Shown here: piece by piece, positions 19,843 through 27,750 of the stretch
Layout of the letters: the number at the start of each line of letters is the position of its first letter
Numbering within the stretch: position 1 is the first letter of the stretch
From: Mikrocytos mackini
Taxonomy: Eukaryota > Endomyxa > Ascetosporea > Mikrocytida > Mikrocytiidae
Assembly: GCA_030180075.1 (NCBI GenBank)
Contig: JASNJN010000085.1
Span: 1 to 29,909, forward strand
DNA length: 29,909 nucleotides
Reading direction: 5' to 3'
Translations under genes and position numbers: made by a program
The notes under the pieces: model-generated
The model's database searches: none
What the model saw: the letters and a program-made list of their open reading frames with translations, nothing else
What the model was told of the DNA's origin: nothing

Positions 19843-20180
19843 AATACAACAAAGACAGAATCCAAAACTTTGCCCCTGATTCCGCGGATTATTCTGTGTT
19901 TTACGACATGCCGAATTTTCCGAACCCTGATTTCGATACAATTGTAAAAACAAAGAACTGTTTCGATGGAGACATTTTAAACAAAAGAACTTCGTGGGAT
20001 TTACAGGGGTTACTCATCTCATAAAATACTATCAAAGAGTCTTTCAATATTATATAACGTAGAAGGTGGGTATGTATTGCATAAAAATTTACTTCGGCGA
20101 TTCGAACAACATACAGAAATATTTAAACCAGAAACATGATCGGAATTAAATATCCAGAATTGTCAATATACAGTAAACTA
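19843..20180 (+). pseudogene. possible decayed coding remnant, family unknown
   Basis: A plus-strand stretch without ATG is open from about 19843 to 20022. Its composition is protein-like (for example DYSVFYDMPNFPNPDFD). It then appears to continue in another frame to about 20128 (ILYNVEGGYVLHKNLLRRF) before a stop, with a further open piece to about 20205. The less AT-biased sequence and the continuity across one frame change suggest a dead gene or transposon fragment. I recognise no domain. Confidence 0.3.
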
Positions 20181-20205
20181 CGAAGGTTTAGCCAATTTCA
20201 AGACT

Positions 20206-20789
20206 TAGTCGCTCCATTCTTAACCGGTTTTTAGGGGGTTTGGTCCAATTTAATTAAAAATATTTTACTGTTTAAGTGCTTCTGGGGCTCTGAAAATGAT
20301 ACAGGATCGTGAAAATATTGAATTTACCTCAAATCAATCGCTAATACATTGTTTTATTAAGTTCTTTAGATGGGCAACATTCTAGTGTTAGTCGAATTAC
20401 AAAATAATTTTGAAATACCTGTAAATTGTGTTTATCCCCATTTTTTAATCGAACTCTGTGGTAAAAACGTTTCCCCGTAGTTTTACTTGTATTTGAAATT
20501 CGCCTTTCGTTTTTATAGATGAAAATAGAAATTATCAATAGGTTTTATATGATTTTCCCGAATGGATGATACAACCAAGGGTCCCCCCTTAGGAAAACAA
20601 CAAATTGAGATTTTTATTACCAAAATATATAAAGAGAATTTAGATGTCTTAGTCACTCTAATCTTAGCCAGTCCAAGGCATTTTGGGACAAAAACCGGCC
20701 AAACCTTCAGAGTTTACTGTATATATATATTCGAATTGGGGTATAGCTGGAAAACACTTTTTAAAGTTGATGTACATCTAGGATTCATT
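20206..20789. other. non-coding stretch, nothing recognised
   Basis: Short frames on both strands (20341-20538 minus, 20562-20831 plus) lack domains, promoter box or conserved neighbours and run into the repeat that follows. I see no element ends. Confidence 0.4.
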
Positions 20790-21318
20790 CACCAAAGCCA
20801 GAATTTTTCAAAATCACAAAAATCTGATTAATCACCACAAAATTATTTTTAAATTATAAATAAATACGCGAGAGATATTATGTATAGAAAATATGTATTA
20901 TAGGCAGGATAATTTATGATAAAATACAAATTTATTGAAATTTCAAAATAATGTTAATATCGATCGATGAACGATAATAACTAGGGCGGCAAATATGTGA
21001 TTTGGTACAAATCATATATTTTCATCAAATTTCTGGAAAATTTTCACCCATAATTATTCCGATTTTATGAAATTCATATATTTTATCCTTTTGAAATTTC
21101 AAAATTATTATGAGATTTTAACCAAAATCATATATCGTCATATATTTTGCGATTTTTGTCATATATTTTCCGCCCCCTATTAATAACAATATCTTGGCGA
21201 AAATAATTTATTCTAAATACTAAAATAAACTTTCTAGCTACTTTTATTTTTTTCAAAAAATAAAAAATGCCAGGGAATCTATAGTTAAACATTTTTGTGG
21301 CTTTGGGCATTCGTGCCT
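20790..21318. mobile_element. inverted copy of the 8036-8429 miniature element, interrupted
   Basis: The reverse complement matches 8036-8429 along nearly its whole length, including CACGA(A/G)TGCCCA at the 21318 end and the stretch with GATTAATCAGATTTTTGTGA. The 20790 end is less certain and appears shorter than in the first copy. It is split by a 198-bp hAT miniature element at 20982-21179. No target duplication could be read for this copy. Confidence 0.65.
20982..21179. mobile_element. 198-bp TAGGGC hAT miniature element with verified target site
   Basis: Ends are TAGGGCGGCAAATATGTGA and the complement of TAGGGGGCGGAAAATATATGA. Flanking 8-mers are ATAATAAC (20974-20981) and TTAATAAC (21180-21187). 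The uninterrupted copy of the host repeat at 8036-8429 has a single ATAATAAC (as GTTATTAT, 8188-8195), which proves the duplication. It is non-coding. Confidence 0.85.
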
Positions 21319-22320
21319 AAAAACTATGTATTAAGATTGGATATATTATAATCGGTAGTTACTCTCGACACGATGGAATTGTTCTGCAAACAGCAAGTGA
21401 AATCATTAGAATATGTGGTTTGGAAGACAAGCTTAAGCTATCAGATATGGGGTAGGGGAATCGAGTAAACTCAGATTCGTGATAAACCATGCTATATCAA
21501 AGGCTATGGTTTGAAGGGGTGGAATGGCGCCGCATTCCCTCCTCGTGGATATAATAGCAATATATCATTCATCTAGATTGTAGAACTGCTGGTAGTAGGC
21601 GTGCCAATGAGGATTTGATCATACCTCAGATAGAATAGATGTCCGGGAATTATCTGGATTTCATCCCTGTCTTTTGTACCAGATATCCTTGTTTCTAAGT
21701 TAAGGCGAAAGCCTTCATAATAGAACAACTCATAATAATTCATAAAATCGCTACACACAGTCTAGAGCACTTTTAAAGAGGTCTTGCAAACAAAAGTTGA
21801 TCTTCTGGGCAAACAAACCAAATTGATCAGTTATATCAACCATCTAATTAAAAATATCAAAATCTTGGGTTGAAAGGATCACTGGTGACTACAACTTAAT
21901 AACCGAACCTAAATTAGACGATTGTGTTGTAAAATAAAACACCATACTCTAATTATTTCAGTTAAATAATCCTTCACTTTATTCTTAAATAAGGACTACA
22001 TCCGAAGTAAGTAAAGAAATATGTTTTGGAATTAATAAGGAATAGAACTTTATTTTTAAAAAGTTCAGACATTAAGACAATACTGTTTCACAATACAAAA
22101 CGTATACATTGGGCGTTGGAACTAAATATTCCTTTATCTCATAATATAATATTTTCTGAATATTTATCACTCGATACCTTTGCCACTATCAAACACGTTC
22201 TACGCATCCTCGTCGGTTTCAGATCATCGCAGCATACACGACACCTAACTCTACGTTAGATATCACGAGCAAATAGAATCTTATTCATAAAACCCAACCT
22301 ACGATCGTTTGACTTTTGTT
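21319..22320. other. intergenic region upstream of the MFS gene
   Basis: Parts (21340-21720, 22180-22260) are less AT-rich than the transposon graveyard, but no domain or element end is recognisable. A 77-codon plus-strand frame at 22026-22259 and a 61-codon minus frame at 21573-21758 have no supporting signal. Confidence 0.4.
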
Positions 22321-22324
22321 GATA

Positions 22325-22343
22325 TTTTCAAAATTTTAAAATC
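22325..22343 (+). promoter_or_regulatory. AAATTT-type box upstream of the MFS gene
   Basis: TTTTCAAAATTTTAAAATC lies 18-36 bp upstream of the ATG at 22361. The core GAAA(A)TTTTAA or its complement recurs before the other credible genes in the window. AAATTT-like signals are known upstream of microsporidian start codons. Confidence 0.6.
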
Positions 22344-22360
22344 ATAATAAAAAATAAAAC

Positions 22361-23734
22361 ATGGGATCACAATCATTAGAGAACAAAGAAAATTCCAGAG
22401 ACAATGAATCTGCCAAATCATTAGTCAAACAGAAGGTTGAGAGAGAAGAAGCACCGTCTGCTTCGTTTATATTCCTAGCTTTTTTATTATTCCTCACATG
22501 TCTGAACTTACTCGCAAACAATTTGCTAATCAACACAGCTCGGACTAACGCAAAGTTTTGGATTGCGCACTTGGGATTAAGCTTGAATGACACGCCGCGA
22601 TTTATTAGCCTGGCCAAGAACTTAAGTCTGGTTTCCATCTTTACCGGAGTCTTCACGGGACTAATAACAGACATACTTTCTGCGCCGGTAGCCTTAATAC
22701 TTATGTCCATCATGAGTTTATCCGGGTTACTTCTATTCATTCTTAACACATACATAAAAGCCCCGGTTATCTTCTATGAGATATCCATCATTATCTATGG
22801 TGGGGCAATGAATCAGGCCAGAATACCAATGCAGAAAATGGCGTCTGTTCTTTTCGCTGGGCCTTACTTAGCTACTGCAATGAACATTAACCACACATTC
22901 TCGCACATATCGTCTTTACTCGCAACTACACTAGCCCCGGTAATGTCAAACTCGCTCGGGATAATCCCAACAATCCGAGCTCTTGCGCTTGTAGGATGGT
23001 TTACTCTGCCAATTTGTATGATCCTGTACGGGTTATATACCAAGAGAATATCCGTCAAAGGCGCGGCAAACAAAGATGGACTGGTGAAAATGCTGACTCA
23101 ATACATAACTGAAACGGAATATTTAGCGTGGATAGTGTTGGCTATGGGATTCTTCACAGATGGAATAACAGTGTCTTTTAAGAACACTGAATCGGCTATC
23201 TACGCAGGGTATGATTACAGCCGAACTACTACCAACATGATCTCAACCGCTTCCAAGGTTGTTTTAATCTTCACACCATTCTACTCATTATTCGTGGATC
23301 TTTTCACATACAGGCAGTACTTTTTCATTGTGACTACGTCTATGCAGACACTTTTATTCTTCATATTGTGGTTAATTTCCCTGAAGAAGAACTACTCACT
23401 CCCAGTGTGGGCAATGATTATTATCATGCTGGCCTACAAATTGTTTACGACAATTTTCTTGGCCGCTTTCTATTCGTACTTGGCCGTCACCATACCCAAG
23501 AGTATAAGAGGAGTTGCATTCGGATTTAACAACTCAGTACTTTCTATAGCGTATTATTTCGGGTCAATGATAATATCCACGTTATCTAAAAACATTCCTG
23601 TCGCGATGTTCTTCTCGACCGTGTGTGCAGGAATAGGATGTGGGCTATCCATACTTATTTGGATGTTGAATTACAAGCTTGGGGACACATTGAATAAGGA
23701 TAGAATCGCGAGAGAGAAGGAAGCCAATAAATAA
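22361..23734 (+). CDS. major facilitator superfamily transporter, 12 membrane segments
   Basis: A 457-residue membrane protein with a charged cytosolic N-terminus of about 30 residues. Twelve hydrophobic segments follow, centred near residues 45, 90, 120, 142, 182, 210, 255, 290, 322, 355, 392 and 425, each about 20 long. The segment QARIPMQKMASVLFAGPYLA at about 148-167, between segments 4 and 5, is the kind of loop seen in MFSD1-like and related MFS carriers. The substrate cannot be told from sequence. In an obligate parasite it would import or exchange host metabolites or work in an internal membrane. The start is the first ATG and lies 18 bp after an AAATTT-type box. It converges on the Mnd1 gene with an 88-bp gap. 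The GC content is higher than in the transposon region. Confidence 0.8.
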   Translation: MGSQSLENKENSRDNESAKSLVKQKVEREEAPSASFIFLAFLLFLTCLNLLANNLLINTARTNAKFWIAHLGLSLNDTPRFISLAKNLSLVSIFTGVFTGLITDILSAPVALILMSIMSLSGLLLFILNTYIKAPVIFYEISIIIYGGAMNQARIPMQKMASVLFAGPYLATAMNINHTFSHISSLLATTLAPVMSNSLGIIPTIRALALVGWFTLPICMILYGLYTKRISVKGAANKDGLVKMLTQYITETEYLAWIVLAMGFFTDGITVSFKNTESAIYAGYDYSRTTTNMISTASKVVLIFTPFYSLFVDLFTYRQYFFIVTTSMQTLLFFILWLISLKKNYSLPVWAMIIIMLAYKLFTTIFLAAFYSYLAVTIPKSIRGVAFGFNNSVLSIAYYFGSMIISTLSKNIPVAMFFSTVCAGIGCGLSILIWMLNYKLGDTLNKDRIAREKEANK

Positions 23735-23822
23735 AAGTGCATACTTAAATAATTCTATTTTATTATTCACTGTTAATATTATATTTAGAAAGGTAGTATA
23801 TTGAGTCGATAATTTAATTAAC

Positions 23823-24450
23823 TCAATCATCGAAGTCATCTGGTATTTCGAAATGTTTGTAAAGCTCGGTTGTTGATAAATCTGGTCTGCGCTTCTTAAC
23901 AAATGATAAGAGTTCATAGATGTTATCTTTATAAGTAACCATGGAATTTTCTAATAACTTGCTCTTATTTTTTAAATGGTTGAATGATTCCACACTGTAC
24001 GCATTGAACGAATCAAATTCGGCTCGTAATTGCGAATTTATATTCTTTAATTCATTATATTCGTTCTCTAACTGCGTTCTTTCATCACAGAGATACTTGG
24101 TCCCTTTTTCCTTGTCTATCTCTGCTTGTAAGCCTTCGGCCGTTTTACTTTTATCGGCAACCACTGCAGAAAACTCGGCTTCTTTGTTCTTCAGCCTTAG
24201 GTATTGCTTTTCGGGAAAACACCAGAAGTATCTAGAGATTCCAATTTTATCCGACTCTATCAAACTATCATCTACAAGCGAATTTACAACATCTGACACT
24301 GATTGAGTGACAATTCCCAGCTTTTCAGAACCTAGTTTCTCTAATTCCTTCATCAGGTAAACTTCTTTCTTTGTAATGAAATACTGTTGTTCTAAGAAAC
24401 TCAAGCATCTTGTCACGCTTTTCTTCGAGCGTTAGTCTCTTTCTTGGCAT
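23823..24450 (-). CDS. MND1: Mnd1 homologue, meiotic recombination cofactor, with a probable 16-nt intron
   Basis: Mnd1 pairs with Hop2 to help Rad51/Dmc1 strand invasion in meiosis. The N-terminal winged-helix region is recognisable: LTLEEKRDKMLEF, then KEVYLMKELEKLGSEKLGIV, SVSDVVNSLVDDSLI and SRYFWCFP. A long coiled coil follows at about 80-165, then a short C-terminal domain. The ATG at 24448-24450 opens a frame coding MPRKRLTLEEKRDKMLEFL, and the remainder is one frame on. Removing GTATTTCATTACAAAG (24369-24384), a GT-AG segment between codons 22 and 23, joins the two parts into a 203-residue protein. That is close to the usual 200-220 and lines up with the family without a gap. Alternatives are a 25-nt intron (24391-24415), +1 frameshifting at CTT-AGA, or a sequencing error. 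Stop at 23823. It is divergent from the FYVE-like gene with a 33-bp spacer. Confidence 0.82.
24369..24384 (-). other. candidate 16-nt spliceosomal intron in the Mnd1 gene
   Basis: Sequence GTATTTCATTACAAAG on the minus strand, phase 0 after codon 22. It starts GTA, ends AG and has TTAC near the 3' end that could serve as a branch site. Of the GT-AG choices that begin here, 16, 20 and 23 nt, only 16 restores the frame. It would be among the shortest nuclear introns. Confidence 0.5.
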
Positions 24451-24483
24451 TTTATATTAAAAATTTCCAAAAAAAAAAAACAA
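24451..24483. promoter_or_regulatory. 33-bp bidirectional promoter between Mnd1 and the FYVE-like gene
   Basis: The whole gap between two divergent start codons is 33 bp. It holds TTAAAAATTTCCAA (24457-24470), near-palindromic, followed by an A run. The same box type occurs in the 37-bp gap at 27714-27750. Confidence 0.6.
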
Positions 24484-26043
24484 ATGTTGGACCACATAGA
24501 CCCTGACGTTTATAAAACAATTCACGATGCAGTAAAGAACACAGAAAACATTCCCAATATCAATAAGTATATTTCTAAGAACTCACTGCTCCTATATCAT
24601 TTGAAGAGATTCTCTAAGACTCCTATACAAAAAAGTAACCACGATTCTTCACGAATAGTGTCAGGTTTATGTTCTGTTTGTAGATCTAAAATATGTGCCA
24701 AGTGTTCTGAAGTCTTTGTCATGGACTATTTCAACAACAAAGAGGTCATTTGTCTTAACTGCGCATATTTCCAAATAGTACCAAGATATAAGCTATCTCC
24801 TTCTAAGATTAAACAAGATATAAGCAAAAGCTTCAAGGAAGTAGAGGAACTTCAGAATACCATTACAACTCTGAAGGAATATACAATATGTCTCTTGACA
24901 AAAACGTTCTCCAATTACTTCTCTGTCTTTGGAGTTATTCAATTGGCACAGAAGACTATGAATTCAAATGAACCAAAGAATGAGTTAGTCGACGTGTTCG
25001 TTGATCTAATGAGCTCGGTGAACAACTATTATAAACTTTTAAACGAAGAGGACGAAGACAACATCAAACTTATAGATAATTATGTCTGTGTTCTAATTGA
25101 TCAAAACATCCCCAACATTCAAGAAAGAGTTGCATTGTTGAAAGATAAACAGCTTGGTTTGCAGCGAAAACATGCAGACAAACATTTTGGCTTAATAAAA
25201 GCTTTTGGATCTCTAAACCAAGAGATCGAGGACTTTAACAAAGTAAGAAAAGAGCAACAACGGATAAAAAGAAGGGAAAGTTTGACTTTACTACGAAGTA
25301 AAGCTTTCATTTTGAAAGAAAAGACTATAGCTTACAATAAATTGACAGATAAATTTGATGAGGATTTTGAGATTAATTTTGAAGAGCCAACTAAGTTGAA
25401 CAATATAACAGAGATGTATCTTATATGTCACGAGTTAAACAACATAAAAATTAAGCTAATAGAAATAGTCTACACTCTATACGCCATTTTATATAGACAG
25501 CTTGATGTATATTGTTACCCGAAATCAGGAATTCTTAGAAACCTAAAGGATATACTCGACCGACTATCACCAGAAGAAGTTCTTGTCCACCAAGCTAGAT
25601 CAATACAGAGTAATCACATTCCTGATGAGGATTACCTTGTTCCAAAGAAAATGATAGAGGCAAAGCTCCCGTTGAATAAAGAGGAAGTTAGAATGCGCCT
25701 CATTAAAATAATAACCGACGAAAATAAATACACCGAGGAGAATGTAAACCGTTCTCTTACCAAAATGAAACCAAAAGAAGAAGTAACACTTACCTCCGAT
25801 TCCAGAATTGAATCAAATCGGGACGAGAGCTTGAAAGGAAGCATGATTGTTGGAAAACCACCAACAAGTGACCGCGACGATTTCTTTAAAGAAAACGACG
25901 AAATTCGTTCTTCAGATTTAGATAGTTTGTCTAGTTTACATAATCAGATCTGTGGAGTAGATTCCCAGCGGAATAAAAAGACTGACGGTATAGGTGTAAA
26001 AAGGGATATTGGCAATGGAATCCCGGAGTCACTGTCCCCTTGA
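24484..26043 (+). CDS. FYVE-like zinc finger and coiled-coil protein, finger incomplete
   Basis: A 519-residue protein. Cysteines 63, 66, 71, 74, 90 and 93 form C-x2-C-x4-C-x2-C-x15-C-x2-C, with a serine after the fourth as in CxxCS. This matches cysteines 3 to 8 of a FYVE finger, the module that binds PI3P on endosomes. The first cysteine pair and the RRHHC patch that contacts the lipid are absent, so one of the two zinc sites should be lost. Charged helical segments follow (about 105-165 and 215-330, probably coiled coil), and the last 100 residues are polar and likely disordered. The layout recalls Vac1/Pep7 or rabenosyn, endosomal Rab effectors, but only weakly. The start is the ATG just after the shared promoter and an A run. 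It converges on the Sac gene with a 170-bp gap. Confidence 0.6.
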   Translation: MLDHIDPDVYKTIHDAVKNTENIPNINKYISKNSLLLYHLKRFSKTPIQKSNHDSSRIVSGLCSVCRSKICAKCSEVFVMDYFNNKEVICLNCAYFQIVPRYKLSPSKIKQDISKSFKEVEELQNTITTLKEYTICLLTKTFSNYFSVFGVIQLAQKTMNSNEPKNELVDVFVDLMSSVNNYYKLLNEEDEDNIKLIDNYVCVLIDQNIPNIQERVALLKDKQLGLQRKHADKHFGLIKAFGSLNQEIEDFNKVRKEQQRIKRRESLTLLRSKAFILKEKTIAYNKLTDKFDEDFEINFEEPTKLNNITEMYLICHELNNIKIKLIEIVYTLYAILYRQLDVYCYPKSGILRNLKDILDRLSPEEVLVHQARSIQSNHIPDEDYLVPKKMIEAKLPLNKEEVRMRLIKIITDENKYTEENVNRSLTKMKPKEEVTLTSDSRIESNRDESLKGSMIVGKPPTSDRDDFFKENDEIRSSDLDSLSSLHNQICGVDSQRNKKTDGIGVKRDIGNGIPESLSP

Positions 26044-26213
26044 TTTAAATATATAAAAGATTACTTTTCATTTCGAGTAATTATTCAAAATTTTGACACT
26101 TAAACTACGATCGGCGATGTCTATTTAAACAAAAATTTTATGGTTAATCGTTTCTGGGAAGTTTATTGTAAGTGGGAAAACATTTTTGTTGCATTACATA
26201 AGTTTACGACCGT
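26044..26213. other. 170-bp convergent intergenic spacer
   Basis: Lies between the stop codons of the FYVE-like and Sac genes. It is AT-rich, and TATATAAAAG shortly after the first stop may take part in 3'-end formation. No gene fits. Confidence 0.4.
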
Positions 26214-27713
26214 TCATTTAATCATTCTCTTAGCACTTGAGAAAAAGTTCCAAGCTTTATTTGCAATGTTTTGTACCTTTTCTTTCTGTATTTTGCTCTT
26301 ATTAGAACTACTTCTTTTATACACATGTTGATGCAACGCGTCTGAACCACCATACTGTTTTGAAATATAATTTGCCTGGTCATTGAATAGCCTTGAAAGT
26401 ATGGTTTCAATTTCTGGAACCTTCTTAATAGATTCGGCACCCGTTATCAATGAAATCATTTCCTTTAACATCAGTTTTGTAATATAATATTGTGCTGCAT
26501 TTGTTCTGTCTAAACAGTCAACACAATTCACTCTGAACACTCCGTCTTGTAGTTTAGAAGTCACACCATCAAATTCTGCAAAATACTTTATTTTCGGAAT
26601 GTCTCTCTCAACTAGTTTTTCAAGTAAGAGATTTGTATTGACACTATTTTTCTCGTAATACAAAAAGTCAAACTCTTTGTAAGAAAGTTTGTAGTGGTTA
26701 GATAGAGCTTTGTATGCAAGATCAAGGTCTTTCTCGGTACTACTAGTTTCATGTGTTCTTAACAAACTGACAACAACTATATTCTCTCCATAATCTCGTT
26801 TCAATCTGTTTATGTGTATATCGGAAGCGGGTTTGTTTAGTCCTTCAATAACAATAGGTGGATGTGCACCTTTATTGTTTGGCTGGTTCCATGCTAGTGG
26901 AACTGATCCTCTGTATATCACAAAAGAAGCATTTCTGTTTCCACTATTCTCTTTAGAATGACTTACAATTATCTCAGTTTCAACTTCGTTCCCAACAAAT
27001 CCGGCTTTGTTTATACCCCTTCTCCTGTACCGAACTCCTGCAAACCGATTGCTTCGTCTAGCAATGATTGTGATTGTGAAATGGGATCCATTAAAAGTAA
27101 AGTCGCATGTTTCGCAATGACCGAAGAATAAGTCAATATAAAAGTTTGGAATAGGATCTGAATTAGACTTTAAGTAGTTGTTCCAAATATAGTAAGCTCT
27201 CGACTTCCCTTCAAATATTGATTTTGTTTTTGTCTGTTGAAGAGTAAGAGAAAGGTCGCGAGTTGGAGAGAAGTAGAACATCTCAGAAGAAATGAAATTG
27301 TCCAGGCAAGAAATAAATGGCTCTTCTGAGTCGTATTCCTTTAGAAAATCAAAGTTTATAGCTTCTATATTAACCTTTTTAATTTTGTTTCCTTCTAAAT
27401 GGCCAACAACACCATCAGATTTTGCCATTATAATGTAATACGAGTCAAACTTGATAAACCCAACTAGTCCGCAGTATATTCCGAATAAAGTCAATTCTGA
27501 ACCATTATTCTTCGAAGTTTCTTTGATTTGTTTGAGAACGTCGAGGGCCTGTTGCTTGGTGTAGATCTCAGAAATGTCGGTCGTGATTTTGGCTTTCACA
27601 GTCCTTTTAATTTCTACCATTTTGTATCGCGTAGAGTTTATATCCCGACCTACCAGTAGAAATACAGAGTCGTTAAAATACAAGCTTATCTTCGAAAACG
27701 GAAGTTTTTGCAT
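26214..27713 (-). CDS. Sac-domain phosphoinositide phosphatase
   Basis: A 499-residue Sac-family lipid phosphatase, which removes phosphate from phosphoinositides such as PI4P. Conserved blocks are seen in order: ARRSNRFAGVRYRRRGINKAG, then VETEIIV, RGSVPLAWNQP, and the catalytic P-loop NCVDCLDRTN, with Cys397 as nucleophile and Arg403 in the CX5R motif. Yeast Sac1 is about 620 residues and ends in two membrane helices. Here the protein stops about 94 residues after the P-loop with a basic, hydrophilic tail and no membrane segment. It must therefore be soluble or recruited by partners. The start is the ATG at 27711-27713, 8 bp past the AAATTT box. An upstream in-frame extension to 27773 would need GTG and would run into the USP gene. 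Divergent from USP; convergent with the FYVE-like gene. Confidence 0.88.
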   Translation of the reverse strand: MQKLPFSKISLYFNDSVFLLVGRDINSTRYKMVEIKRTVKAKITTDISEIYTKQQALDVLKQIKETSKNNGSELTLFGIYCGLVGFIKFDSYYIIMAKSDGVVGHLEGNKIKKVNIEAINFDFLKEYDSEEPFISCLDNFISSEMFYFSPTRDLSLTLQQTKTKSIFEGKSRAYYIWNNYLKSNSDPIPNFYIDLFFGHCETCDFTFNGSHFTITIIARRSNRFAGVRYRRRGINKAGFVGNEVETEIIVSHSKENSGNRNASFVIYRGSVPLAWNQPNNKGAHPPIVIEGLNKPASDIHINRLKRDYGENIVVVSLLRTHETSSTEKDLDLAYKALSNHYKLSYKEFDFLYYEKNSVNTNLLLEKLVERDIPKIKYFAEFDGVTSKLQDGVFRVNCVDCLDRTNAAQYYITKLMLKEMISLITGAESIKKVPEIETILSRLFNDQANYISKQYGGSDALHQHVYKRSSSNKSKIQKEKVQNIANKAWNFFSSAKRMIK

Positions 27714-27750
27714 TTTGAACTTAAAATTTTCAAGAAGCAAACTATCCACA
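27714..27750. promoter_or_regulatory. 37-bp bidirectional promoter between the Sac and USP genes
   Basis: Divergent ATGs at 27713 (minus) and 27751 (plus) are separated by 37 bp. TTAAAATTTTCAA at 27721-27733 reads almost the same on both strands and is 8 and 17 bp from the two ATGs. It is the same box as at 22325 and, with small changes, at 24457. Confidence 0.65.

Noticed and set aside
24391-24415. A 25-nt GT-AG intron in the Mnd1 gene as the preferred model.
   Set aside because: It restores the frame but removes the conserved RDKMLEFL segment and leaves a gap against the family. Kept only as an alternative to the 16-nt model.
27574-27750. Upstream extension of the USP frame.
   Set aside because: It is antisense to the start of the Sac gene, and the Cys box already begins close to the ATG at 27751.
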